DNA of 64,000 bases, taken from Boswellia sacra. Its lineage: Eukaryota > Streptophyta > Magnoliopsida > Sapindales > Burseraceae. The DNA is taken from contig SNVD02008172.1 of NCBI GenBank assembly GCA_013180625.2, positions 248,001-312,000 of the forward strand. Direction: 5' to 3'. Shown one piece after another: positions 34,620 to 46,381 of the stretch. Under the pieces are notes generated by a model that was not told the origin of the DNA, did no database searches, and saw only the letters and a program-made list of their open reading frames with translations. Within the stretch, counting starts at the first letter, position 1; every line of letters starts with the position of its first letter. The position numbers were made by a program, and so were the translations under genes.

Positions 34620-35695
34620 GTTGTGGCAGTTCTGGTTGGCAAGCACCTGAACAACTTCTTCATGGCCGCCAAACTCGCGCAATAGATTTGTTTAGTTTAG
34701 GTTGTGTTCTGTTTTTCTGCATCACTGGTGGTAGACATCCTTTTGGCAAATGGACCTTAAATTGGTGCATGGTATACCTGAAGCTGAGGATATTATTTTC
34801 CGTTTGTTAAACCCTCATCCACAACTGAGGTAAGATTACTATTTTGCAAGTCTCTGGCCATAGTGTTCAATGCCAGAGTGGATATTTCAGTCTCTTTAAA
34901 TGTTTGTAATTTCTCTAATGTTTGCTAATAAAATATTCCTGGTTTGTCAGGCAAAGTGCAATGGAAGTGTTGCTCCATCCTCTGTTTTGGAGTCCTGAGA
35001 TGAGACTGTCATTTTTTCGTGACACTAGTGACAGGGTAGAATTAGAAGACAGGCATGGTGCTTCCAAACTGTTGAGATCATTACAAAGTATCGCACCAGT
35101 TGCTCTGCGTACAAAATGGGATGAGAAGTTGGAGCCTGCATTCATCGCTAATATTGGCCACTACCGACGTTATAGATTTGACAGTGTCTGAGATCTACTG
35201 CGAGTTATGAGAAATAAATTGAATCATTATCGGGAACTTCCCAAAGAAATTCAGGTTAGCTTCCCAAACTTATAATTATATATTAAACTTTAAATTTGTA
35301 ATAGTTGAGGGTCAGTGAAAGATTTCATTAGTACAGGTATGATGATCCATTTAATGAATGTTTGGAAAAATAAAATCTAACCCTGACAAACCTCGCCATC
35401 CACTCAGTACATTTTCACATTTTCCTTTTCTCCTAAAGGTTTTATTGTTATAATGAGTTAGTATGGATGGTAACCTAAATCTGGTATATAATATTGAAAG
35501 CTGAATCACTGATACTCAGATCTATCTTTTTGTTGGCTATTTCAGGAACTTGTAGGACCAGTTCTAGAAGGATTTGATGAGTATTTTGCAAGCCGATTCC
35601 CACGGCTCTTGATTGAAGTATATAAAGTTGTGTGCAGACACTGTAGGGAAGAGGAAAGCTTTCAAAAGTACTTTAAAGAGGAGAAGACAATTTGA
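34620..35695 (+). pseudogene. IRE1: IRE1 kinase/RNase C-terminal fragment (three exons)
   Basis: C-terminal part of the ER stress sensor IRE1, whose cytosolic kinase and KEN RNase domains splice bZIP60 mRNA in plants. Exon A (34620-34829) has the kinase APE block (SSGWQAPEQLLHG) and DLFSLGCVLFF. Exon B (34951-35254) has the KEN start (HPLFWSPEMRLSFFRD, SDRVELE, YRRYRFDSV) and the RNase motif RNKLNHYRELP with the Arg, Asn and His expected for catalysis. Exon C (35546-35695) ends EKTI-stop. The two introns keep GT-AG ends, so the copy was made from DNA, not mRNA. Defects: the kinase N-lobe, HRD and DFG motifs are absent; a short deletion and frameshift follow HPFGK at about 34748; and a TGA at 35189 sits where plant IRE1 has Arg in DSVRDLL. 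It cannot make a working IRE1. Confidence 0.92.
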
Positions 35696-36020
35696 TTTCT
35701 AATGGTTGTTTCATTTGTGGTACTTTAAACACTCAAATCATCTAGTACTTGTTATTTTCTTATTGTTCATGTACGTTACTTATTTTCAATTCTAATGCTT
35801 CTTACTTGTTGTATAGATACAAGTATTTAAACTTTTACTATTGTAATGATATTCATTTCAATTTAAATATGCAATTTGATATTATATATAATTGTTAACT
35901 TGAATGAAATCATTTCTATTATGATGTATATAGTTATAAAATATTATAAGTATCACAAATTATCCAAAAATTTATAAAAATATATATGCATTTATTTTTT
36001 TTATATATATTATACCTACG

Positions 36021-36407
36021 GCAACGTGCAATGGGCGTTGCCATTAACGGTATACAGCAACGTGCATTGCACGTTGCAAATTCAGATACAGCAACGTGCA
36101 ATGCATGTTGCTATTTTAGATACAGCAACGTGCAATGCACGTTGCTATTTAAGGTACAGCAACGTGCATTGCACGTTGCTATTTAACAAATGGCAACGTG
36201 CATTGTACGTTGCTAAAAGTTTATAATTTCTGGGTATTTAACAACGTGCGATGCACGTTGCGAAATCTCAAATAGCAACATGCAAAACGGCCTACGACAA
36301 CGTGCATTGCACGTTGCGAAATGTCCTGGACTTTTCGCAACAGGCAGAACAACAACATGTGCCTGCACGTTGCGAAAGCCTTTTCGCAATGTGCAATGCA
36401 CGTTGCT
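36021..36407. repeat. CACTA right subterminal repeats
   Basis: About eleven palindromic units of roughly 21 bases, each combining GCAACGTGCA with GCACGTTGC or a one- or two-base variant, spaced 13-25 bases apart. They are closer to consensus than the four units at the left end. Confidence 0.92.
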
Positions 36408-36545
36408 GTAGGCTGTTTTTCTACTAGTGATTCCAGCCCACAAATCACAAGGTCAACACCCATGAGAATTAAAGGTTACCTTCATCAACAAAGCAAATAT
36501 CATAATCTCTATGCATGAGATTAGTTGACAAAGTCAACCAGCTTC

Positions 36546-36960
36546 ACTACAAGAAAATCTCAATTATTTGACCGCTTTTAGTTGTAAATTATGAAACTAT
36601 TTGACGGTCAGTGACCATCAAATATGGCACCCTCAAATATGATACTATTTCATAATGGGTCAAACAGTTAAATATCAGCAGTAACATACTTGACTCTTCA
36701 TTTTTAGTCAAGTATTTATGCCCTGGGAATGATTTTCTGAGCTATATTTGACACTTTTTTTTTCTATACTTATCTTGTAATAACCATCAAGTATGTTTCA
36801 AAAAACCCATACTTGATAGTTTTCTAACTGACAATTATGGTTTTTTTATTTTTTAAAATAATCATACTTCACGGCCTTCTAACCGCAAAGTATGGCTGTA
36901 TTAGAAAAAAAATACACACATATATATACACTTAACAGACTTTATAGTCCCTTAAGTATC
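36546..36960 (+). mobile_element. second CACTA terminal fragment
   Basis: Starts CACTACAAGAAAATCTC, the commonest plant CACTA terminus. It is followed by repeated degenerate words on both strands (TTTGACGGTC, TCAAATATG, AGTCAAGTAT, CATCAAGTATG, CATACTTGATAG), as subterminal repeats. The other end was not found before the hAT-like element or beyond it in the window, so the element is truncated or its partner end is diverged. Confidence 0.6.
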
Positions 36961-38053
36961 ATATATATATATATATATATATATTTGTTATAACTTTTGC
37001 CATTGCTCCAAGAAAAGGGCAAGAACCCAGATTAGAATCTAATCTAAACATTAAAAATTGAACATTATATAAACTTGTATTTATACAAACAAAGAAGCAA
37101 AAAAATCATTCAATAAAATACATAATATAACATAATCAAAAGTCAATATTAAAGAATAAAGTTGTACAGCTAAAAAGATAGTATTACATCTTTTTAAATT
37201 CTTCCTTCTTCGCTCAATAGTCGAATTGTCTATAGTCTATACCTGTCTGATCATGATCAAACAAGTTAGAGCATGTAAACAAGTAGGATTAAGATGAGAG
37301 AACAATAATCAAATTCTAAGTCAGTTGCAGTTTCTATTATATCATAAAATAAACTAAAAACTCACCTCAGAAACTTTCTGCAATATATCCTCAATGCTCT
37401 TGTTAAAATCCTCAACCTTTGTACATTAACTTTAAGCTTTCCTAGTCCCCTATTACGTAAATCATTGGATCCATTATCTGAAATTGAATTATTGTGATTA
37501 TAGAAGAACACAACAAATAGAGAAACAAAGAGCAATCAAAACGACAAAACATGCAAAACAAAAATAATCGTAACAACAATATAATGATAATTAAAAAAAT
37601 ACAAGATAAACAATCAAGAAAATTATTTTTAGAAAACGGTTTGTTCTTTAAGGCATCAAAACATGTCATCTAATAGGTTCTTCTACCAATTCATCAACAG
37701 AATTCTATTTTATGTAAATCATAATTGTGTGAATAATTGGTTAATGGAAAGACTGGAAATTGTCTTCATTTTTCATTATAAATAAGTGTCTTTTATAGTA
37801 GTTTTAACTTTACCAAAATTATAAACCTCTTTCTTCATATAATCTTTGTTAACAACCTTTCAATAATCTGTCATTAGATTTATGTTTTACTTAAAGTTAG
37901 TTACGAAATGAGAACATAATGATGATGACAAAAATAATGAATATAAATATTTCAATCATTTTGACTATAATATTGAATAAAATTATTTAAACCGGCTTTA
38001 GTTTACATTTATGACTAAAAAAACCATTTTTAAATATTTATCCTAACTTATGG
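36961..38053. other. AT-rich DNA, possible interior of the second CACTA element
   Basis: Starts with a short (AT)n tract (about 36961-36984). On the minus strand, 37365-37425 has an exon-like stretch (VEDFNKSIEDILQKVSE) bounded by a GTGAG donor, of unknown origin. Otherwise nothing recognised. Confidence 0.4.
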
Positions 38054-38469
38054 TTACTAACTAGAGGTGGTAATTTTTGATACGACATGGGATATAGCGG
38101 GTTTGAGTTTTTGTCTAATCGTGTTTATGTCATGATCGTGTCGAGATTGTCAACCCGTTTAACAATCATGTCATGTTCGGGTTGAGGGTTTTCAACCTGC
38201 GAACATGGTTATGACACGACATGATTACGATATTAATATGTTTATGACATGACTAACATAAATACATATTAAAACATATTTGATATGATTAACACGACTA
38301 TTGACACGATCACAAAATAATTTTAAATTTTAAAATAATAAACTTACGTTTTAAGTTTTGGACATTTTAGTACCTAAATGTTTTGAAATTTTAAACCAAG
38401 AATGAAACTTTAAAACCTAAGAAATTTTAAAATTTAAGACATTTTAGTCAATTAACAAAAATTAAAGAC

Positions 38470-38649
38470 ACAATGAAAAGTGAAAACCCTAATCTACTCT
38501 CCATCACAACTCAAAAAATACTTCTACCTCCCCTCTCCTCACCGCCGCCAGCCCTCTTCTCTCCTCATTGCTCCAGCAGTCCAACCCTTTTATGCTAATA
38601 TTGCAGCTCTTGTTCTCCTTCCTGCTCTATTCTTCCCTCACGAGTACTC

Positions 38650-38684
<35 letters not shown>

Positions 38685-38730
38685 TCACACTCACTCTCAT
38701 GCATGCACAAGAAAAATTGTAACTTGCATT
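38470..38730 (+). other. C/T-rich exon-like block and CT microsatellite in hAT element
   Basis: A pyrimidine-rich stretch (AAAACCCTAATC, CACCGCCGCCAGCC) ending in a (CT)n tract at about 38653-38680. It resembles a 5' untranslated exon of a plant gene and may be captured. The longest frame is low-complexity and I do not call it a gene. Confidence 0.35.
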
Positions 38731-39413
38731 TGTTAGTTTCTCTTTGATTTGTATACAGATCAAGAGTGCTTAATTCGTCCACTCACTTTCACTATACTAT
38801 GTAAAATTGGCCTTCTTGGACTCATAGGGTTGGTATAGTTAACTCTTGCCTTTCATTTTGCTAAAAAATTTGTCAATGAAATTAGAAATGAAGAGGTTTT
38901 GATTGGATTGTGATATATGTATCTAGAGTTCATCTTAGATCTTGGGTTACACTTACACAAGCATCAATTTTAGCTCTCTAACGCTTGCTTCAGTTGTCAG
39001 TAACCTCACCCCTGCTTTTACCTTCATACTCGCCATCGTTTTCAGGTTTTTTTTTTTCTTTTTTTCATATTTAATTCACTCTCAATTAAATTTACAAAAA
39101 TACACACTAGTACTAAAGTGACTTGAATTTGCCTTCTCGATACATATAATTACAAGTGGGGGACGTTACTTTCAAATTCGAACATTTGTCTATGTGCATG
39201 TTAACTTTGCCTTAATTTCCTCTTAGCGTGTTTTTCATCTTTTTGTGCTTTTGATGCTTTTCCCCGTTGCCTTAATTTACAAATTGATGTATAAACGAAT
39301 CACTTGGTGAAATTAGCAAAAATTGGATGGTATAATAATCAACATAATTTTGTCACGTCATCAACTTCTATATTTGGGCTGTGATTAAAGTGAGCTAAAG
39401 CAAAAGCAACTTT

Positions 39414-41881
39414 TGTAAAGCCCATTAAATTTTTTTTAAGTAAGCCTAGCCCATTGTTATTTTAGCCCAGCTTATATATTCATTCATATGCCATGTATTT
39501 CTATTAGGATTAATTAAGACATAATTAGAAGAGAAAAAAAAATTCAAGAGAAGGCAGAGGGGGAGACGGGAGAGAAGGAAGTGAAAGGGCAAGAGGACAA
39601 TTTTGATTTTCAAGAGGAATTTGGAGAGTTTTGAGGTAATTTCTTCAACTTTTACTATAATTAAATGGAATATTATGATATTAGAGAGAAATTAGATATA
39701 TTTGAGAATTTTTTTAGAGAGAGAAGGAAGAACAATGGTGAAATTGGAAGTTTTATTCAAAGTATTTCACATTCTTGTTGATTTTATGGAGTTGGTTTGA
39801 AGGAATTGTAGTTTTGATGATAATTATGGAAAATTAGGGTTCTGTGAACAGTATAGATTTCGAAAATTATAGCAATCTGATGGCTTGTAATCTGATTCTG
39901 AAATTTATATATGTTAAAATAGACATCCTAAGGAATTGTTTAAAGTTGGATTCACTGAAAAATGTTGAGTATACAATTTTATATGAATTTTCGAAGTTTA
40001 CTGTTTACTACTGGAAATTTAATTTTTCTGCAGAAAATCTGTTTTGGGTAAGTTATTTGAGGTAACTAGAGATCATCAAAAATTATGAAATTTGGGATAT
40101 GATTTTGTTTATATGTCTAGTTTAAAACTGCATATTTTTGTGATTTTACGAATTTGGTACAAATTATCATGTATTTTGGAATAGGGAGAGGTCAGTTCTG
40201 GAAATGAGTTTACAGAATTTGTGTATCTGAAAAAAATGAAGGATTTAAGGGATCTAATGAACACAGAATGCTATGCAATTTGATATGATATTAGGTATGT
40301 ATGTGTAGAAGACCTTTTTAAACTATTAGACCATTTGGATGAGTGAATTAATTATTAAAAATCGGAGAACCAGAATTGCTCTGTTTACGAAGTGTGGAAA
40401 TGGAGTTAATTAGGAGAATTAGTATGTTATTGGTGAGACTGAGGTTTTGTGCTATTAAAAAATTTTATTTGGCTTTTCCCTTAGGTGAGACTGCGGTTCC
40501 TAATACATACTGGGATTTGATCGCAGAAGGGGTTGCCACACAAATTGATCCATGAGATTGTGAGTGGGAAAAATACTATTTTTACCAACAATTGAACTAT
40601 AAATTATAAATTTCTATTTATTTATAATTGTTAGCAAAACTTTATTATGTTAGTAAATAGATATTCCTTTATTCTAGTATGAAGCATATTTTATAGTTTA
40701 TCAAATTTTGTCTATGCAGTATCGGAAATGATTGTTTAATGTTTTAGATATTTAAAAGTAAAGAATTGAATTTTTATGTTTTACTAAGATAGTACCCAAT
40801 TCATTCAGATAATAAAATTATAGAGGTCTTTGAGACCCATTCAGGCATACATAGAGGCTTTGGGTCGTGTGATCTGGATGTTTAGCCCTTTGGGGGCAGC
40901 TCTGCACATGCATAGGATCAGTATAGTGATATCTTGGCCTGAGCGATTCTAGCCCCAGCAGGTCATGATCAGTCAGATTAGTTTGGATACTTGATTAGTA
41001 AAACTGTAATGACTTAGAAATTTAAATTAAGAAATGAGTTTTATGAGATTTAGAAACTTAATATATTTATCATGTTGAATGTTGAATGCAAGTAGAAATG
41101 CTTTAGAAGATTTTTATATTCAAATTTGATTTTGTGAAAGGCATAGAAATTATTGAAAGAATTGCTTCCTCGTTTTTGTATCTTTTCTAAGTAGTTTTCT
41201 TATTAATGTTAGTAAAGCATAATTTTTAATTAATTTATTATTATGATATAGTATTTTATTTTATGCAAATTTTTATCTATTTTAATGACTCTATCCCACT
41301 CACTGAGGTTATACTCACCCTATTTTCTTTTCTTTAAAAACCCCCTTTTCCCCAGGAGATTGCAGTGTTCAGTCGGAACGCCAGTAGCTGCTTGAGGTTG
41401 GCCATTTGATGATGTTTTGAGAGCTTTCTTTTTGATATTTTATTGTATTATTGTGGATGGTTTACTTGCATATGTAAATATTTTGATATCGTATATGTAT
41501 CAAAGATTTGTTTCAGTTTCTTTTAGACATTTTTGTTTACTCATCATGTTTGAGTTTTTAAACTTATATTAAAATTTTAGTTGTAAACTTTTTGAATCAA
41601 AATTAATCATATTTGAGGCCGGAGGCCATATTTTCTTTTAAAGACTGATTTGGAGATACAATTATTTTAACAGATGGACTTAAGGTCCCGAAAAGGAAGT
41701 TAGTGGTTATATAAATATTTTGGAAGTGTTGAATTTTGTGTACTTGGCAGGGGGATTAGTCTAAAATACAGGGGAAACTCTGCCAAATTTTTCATAAATT
41801 AGCATATTTTAAAAAAGTTAAATTTTCTTAGTACAGTTTTAGGCACGATTCGCCCATGTTAGCTAGGGGCGGGTCGTGTCA
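39414..41881 (+). repeat. solo LTR of a Ty3/gypsy (chromovirus-like) element
   Basis: 2468 bp, starting TGTAAAGCCCATTAAATT and ending GGGCGGGTCGTGTCA, flanked by a perfect 5-bp duplication ACTTT (39409-39413 and 41882-41886). The start, the CACTGAGGTTATACTCACCC block near 41298 and the GGGTCGTGTCA end resemble Tekay/Del-type chromovirus LTRs, so that lineage is inferred. No internal region is present, the result expected from LTR-LTR recombination. Confidence 0.85.
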
Positions 41882-42547
41882 ACTTTCGTCTTGGGCTTGA
41901 AGCTCTATTGTAAATGCTGGGCCATGTTCAATTGTCCAAATTGTCACTGCACAGAAAATGTGTCTATGATATTGTTATTTGCTAACTAGTCGCTGTAAGA
42001 AATTGTGTTGATGTATAAAATATGAGATAATTTAAGCTATTTACTATCACCAATATGACTATTATTGCATTTTTCGGACTCCATAAATTTAATAGTAAAA
42101 CGAATGTAGTCAATTAATATTAAATTTCTAATGAGCTCGTATGCATATTATTTTCTTTTTGTGTTTTGTTTTGGATGAAGCATCACTTTACATCACCTTC
42201 AAGTTTAAACCAAATTTTCTTCTTATTAAATTATGTATTTAATAGGGTTGAGTCCTACATGGAATTGACTTTCAATTAATTGTTAACTATGCTATGAGAT
42301 TTTTATTTTCGGACTGAAAATTGTTGATCACTACTTAGTTTAAGCAAAAGAGAGTCCTTTTATTATTGATGCCATGAGAGAATAACACAAACAAAACACT
42401 CGCTTGCAAAGCTCCGTATTAGCTAGCCAAGTATATTGTAGTTTCCATTGTTATGGTTTATGAGACTGCGTACAAATTGAAAACTTTCTTGATTAATTTA
42501 TAGTATGTCTTATATAATTTTATAATTTGATTTTTCATGAGTATGAA

Positions 42548-42570
<23 letters not shown>
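42548..42570. repeat. (CT)n microsatellite
   Basis: About eleven CT units followed by a T run, inside the hAT-like element. Confidence 0.9.
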
Positions 42571-42578
<8 letters not shown>

Positions 42579-42999
42579 GGTAGGTTGCTTAAGAGTTGAA
42601 GAGGAGAAGGAGAAGAGTTGAACTTTTTAGTGTTTGTTCGTAAAGCACTCAATTGTGATTTATGATGGATCGCTATAACTTTTAAATGTTTGTGTTGTTT
42701 GTTTGTGATGAACTTATTGTTCTAAGTCATCTAGAATTTAGGAATGTGATGCATGTTTGTTGGGATTTCATGGACTTTATTTTTATTAATTTGTTGCATT
42801 TGAATTGTTGAAGTTGATGTCTTATTGTATTAATATTACATTTGAAGTTTGTATGATTTCTTCAAATTTAGTTTTGTTTAATTTTATATATTTGGTTATA
42901 TTTTTTTCATTTAAAAATAGGCCTTAACGTATAATTGTGTTGTAGATGTAAACGTGTTATAACGTGTAATAATCGTGTTAGATGAGTTGTGTCAATCGT

Positions 43000-43210
43000 G
43001 TTAAACGTGTCCTAATCGTGTTAGACGGGTCGTATTCGTGTCTAACAAGAACACGACCTGTTTATTATTCGTGTTCGCATGTCGTGTTGTGTTATTTGTT
43101 TATTAATTATGTCGTGTTCATGTTGAGCCTTTATGACACGAATAATAAACAGGTCGTATTCGTATTAAGTCAATCTTTATCATGTCACAGCTTGACATGA
43201 CACGAACACG
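43000..43210. repeat. hAT right subterminal hairpin region
   Basis: Contains inverted words such as CACGACCTGTTTATTATTCG and its complement (about 43051 and 43138), plus several GTGTTAGAC / GACACGA repeats. It can fold into long hairpins and mirrors the left end at 38080-38300. Confidence 0.7.
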
Positions 43211-43245
43211 ACCCGCGAACATGAATTACCACCTCTATTACTAAC

Positions 43246-43697
43246 CTTACCTAGTCAACTAATTAAACTTTGCCTTATAATACTTGAGAAGCTACTTTAG
43301 AAAAAAAAATCACACACCAATTGTAGATTAAAGAAAACTTTTTATTATATTTAATCTATATATGATGAACAAGCCCAAACCCCTTGTTAGTACAATAACA
43401 ACAAATAAATAAAAAAAAAAAGGCTGCCCACCTGCATTTGAAAACCAACCCGACCAAAGTACTCCAAATTAATTGCTTCAATGAACTCAATTCAATTAGA
43501 CAAATCAAAATTGGCCAACATCTCTCTAACTAAATAATCCAAAATACTAGTCTATCAACTTTGTTCATACATAGAAGAAATATGATTTATCCATTTTGTA
43601 AGAGATAAGTTATAATGATAAAGAGTTAACAAGCTCATGAAACTAAAGTTAAAGACTAAACCCACCTTCACAGTTCTATTTAAGTTAATCCTTACAT
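43246..43697. other. AT-rich DNA between hAT-like and gypsy elements
   Basis: Pre-insertion sequence continuing from 38053 after the hAT target duplication. No gene recognised. Confidence 0.5.
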
Positions 43698-46381
43698 TGC
43701 TTCCAATAAAAATATTTCATACATTCATTCGCAATAACTTTCATATCCAAATATAAACAATCAATTCGAGACTCAATAAATAGTGAATTCCTTACCACCA
43801 TATGTGAGTCTATTCAATACTTATAAGTCTCCACATGTATATTCACACATTCATTCATCCGAATATTCATTCTAAATAATGGTCCCTCACCCTTAATATG
43901 AGTCCACCAATACTTCACGACATCCAACAATTACACTTCTATCATAATACAAGTATTCATGAATTAATAAATAAACGAATTATAAATCAAACAAACCTAT
44001 AATCTAGTATCATAGCACTTCAACCTAAGTTCGATAATTCTATCATTGCTATTCTAACATAATCCAATATTAATTCATGGCAATTCTAGCCTAATCATAG
44101 TTATAATGGCATATTCTAGCCTAAACATGACATTTCTAGTCTAATTCAAGTAATCAATATCAATCATAGCTATTCTAGCTCAAATAAGACATCCAAGGGT
44201 AAAATGGTAATTCTTACCTATTCTATGCTATTTCCTAGTATGTATTGAAGCAAATATAAGTCTTTCTTACCATGATTCTAATCATGTGCTCCTAAGCATG
44301 ATTCTAAGTATTCGTAAAAATAAATTCATAAACATGATTCTAATAAAGAAAAGATAGCAAACTTACCTTGACATGCTTATCCATCTCGCAAAACAAATAT
44401 GGGTTAGAACATTCATAAAAACCCTAATCATGCTTCTAAGCATAAAAATTAATCCTAATCATACTTATTCTAAGCTTAAACTAACCTAAACATGCTTAAT
44501 TCTAAGCAAGAAAAATAAAAGAGAAGATAGGAGGAAGGAAAGAATCCTGCTCTCAAAACGTACCCTTTCCGGGTTTAAAGTAATAGAACGCCTAAAAACT
44601 TTAGACTAGAAAAGACTTCTTGAATTCTCAAGCGTGCCTTCAAGAGAAAAAATGAGAGAATTGTTGCAAAATTCGGTGTGTGGAAAAGTGAGCCAAATGG
44701 GGGTTTACATAGGTCAGGGCTGGATTTGTAAAAGGAAACAAATTCTGAAAAAAGAAGGTTTTAATTGGAAATTTTTGAAAATAAACGACAAACAGCCAGG
44801 CGGCTATCATCAAACCATTGGGTGGCTGCCAAACCTTTGGGTGATTATCAAACAGCCGATCGGCTATCATTCAACAATCAGGCTGCTATTTGATGGCCGA
44901 CCAGTTTTTGGTCAACAGCTGGCGTATTGTTTGCTATTAGGCCTTTCATATTTTTTCCTTTTACAGTGTGGTCCCTTTAAACCTTTGTCTATTCAATAGC
45001 ATCTAGCTTATGGAATTGAGTTCTGGTTTGTAATTCATAAATTTCTATGAAAACTACACATTTGTAGCTTCGTAATGGTATATGACTCACCATCAGATTC
45101 TTCTTGGATTAATTTCTATGAATTTTTGAAGTCATATGTTGGTTTTCAGGACCTTTCATCAATTCCTTCTAACCTTTCCTTTCTTAGCCTCCAAGGGCAT
45201 CTTGGTCATTTTTTTTGCTCGACATTCATCTTCATTCCTTCATCAAGCCTAAAAAATTCAGTGTCTATAGCTTACCTCCTACATCGTTGCCTTTATTCTT
45301 ATTCTATCAAACTTTCTATTCACCTCTCTCTTTTTCTATTCCTACAAACGGTGCATCCATTCAACTGTTGAGATGTCCATTCTAAGGGTCGATGTGCCCA
45401 TTCGAGAGCTAGTGCGCCCATCTAAGGGTAGATGTGCCCATTCAAGGGCTTGAAAGTATCCTTATGATGCTATGACAAAACACTATTCAGTACACTTACT
45501 TCTTAGGGTTTCTAACACTCTTTAGTGCATCTACTTCTTAGGGTTTCTAACACTCTTCAGTGCACCTCCTTCTTAGGATTTCTAACACTCTTCATTACAC
45601 CTTTTCTTAGGGCTTGTGCCTATTCTAAAGGCTTAAAGCACTCTTATGTGTACCTACTTCTTATGGTATTCAACACTCTTCAGTGCCCCTCTTTTTAGGG
45701 TTTGTGCCTATTCTAAGGGCTTAAAACACTCTTAAGTGCATCTATTTCTCAGGGTTTCCTTCTAATGTATGCCCACTGGGAAAAACATTCTCTCATGCAC
45801 TGCTTCGTGGACTTTACACCTTCTCATTTTTTGTGCCTTCGACTAAGTATCCTTCGTACTTTTTATGATTTCTTCGAGATTTGTATTCGTTGGGTTTCAT
45901 GCCCATCTTCTAAGTATTCTTCAAGCTTCTTTAATCTGCTCCAAATTTTGTATTGAATGGGTTTCATGCCCGAGTATTATTACTTCTATTCTTGATTCCT
46001 TCTAATCCACTGGGGAAATTCATCTTGTTTTTGCATTTTTCGTTCTCAACTTCTTTTGCATTCGTCATGCTTTTTACTAAGGAATTCTTATTATGTTATT
46101 GATTCTTCAACTCACTAGGGATTTTTCAAATGTTCTTGCAAGTTCCTACAAAATGTCAAACATCTTTTGATGCTATAAAATCAATTCAAATTTTTACCTT
46201 GTTTAGTGTGTTCTTCAACAAACTGCTTTCTAGTATTTGGAGGAATTTTCCATATGATTTTGATCAAAAATTATATTGACTAATGTTACTCTTTGTTCCT
46301 TGTGAGTTGCTAAAATATTGTCATGGCCAAGTGCTTGTCACCGGTAAATTCCTTTGGTGTCTTAGGTTCAATGTAGAGTCA
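43698..46381 (-). repeat. gypsy 3' LTR (inner end inferred)
   Basis: The low-coordinate end TGCTTCCAATAAAAATATT matches the partner at 57833 (TACTTCAAATAAAAATATT) and stays similar for about 125 bases until the Sirevirus insertion. The high-coordinate end is inferred at 46381, where AATGTAGAGTCA meets a 170-base pyrimidine tract, giving TGACTCTACATT as the minus-strand start. Length would be 2684 bp. It includes a degenerate 35-bp tandem repeat (45478-45760). Confidence 0.6.
45478..45760 (+). repeat. degenerate 35-bp tandem repeat in gypsy LTR
   Basis: About seven units built on CTTCTTAGGGTTTCTAACAC, CTCTTCAGTGCA and variants; some carry an inserted TGTGCCTATTCTAAGGGC block. Confidence 0.8.

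Larger units (their letters stand above)
31376..36429. mobile_element. non-autonomous CACTA element carrying gene fragments
   Basis: 5054 bp, bounded by CACTAGAAGAAAA (31376-31388) and its inverted partner CACTAGTAGAAAA (36417-36429), with a 3-bp target duplication ATT (31373-31375 and 36430-36432). Both ends carry arrays of palindromic subterminal repeats built on GCAACGTGCA and GCACGTTGC. Superfamily features (5'-CACTA, 3-bp duplication, subterminal repeats) are all present. No CACTA transposase was recognised inside. Instead it contains a GC-rich exon-like block, a fragment of copia RNase H and three exons of an IRE1 gene. Confidence 0.92.
38062..43237. mobile_element. hAT-like non-autonomous DNA transposon, interrupted by a solo LTR
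   Basis: 5176 bp between perfect 14-bp inverted termini TAGAGGTGGTAATT (38062-38075 and 43224-43237), flanked by a perfect 8-bp target duplication TTACTAAC (38054-38061 and 43238-43245). An 8-bp duplication with TAGAGGTGG-type termini fits the hAT superfamily. Both subterminal regions are rich in GACACGA and CGTGTTAA words that can fold into hairpins. Subtracting the solo LTR and its duplication leaves about 2.7 kb. No hAT transposase was recognised, so it is non-autonomous. Confidence 0.9.

Noticed and set aside
38062..43237. Autonomous hAT element
   Set aside because: No transposase domain could be found on either strand outside the solo LTR.
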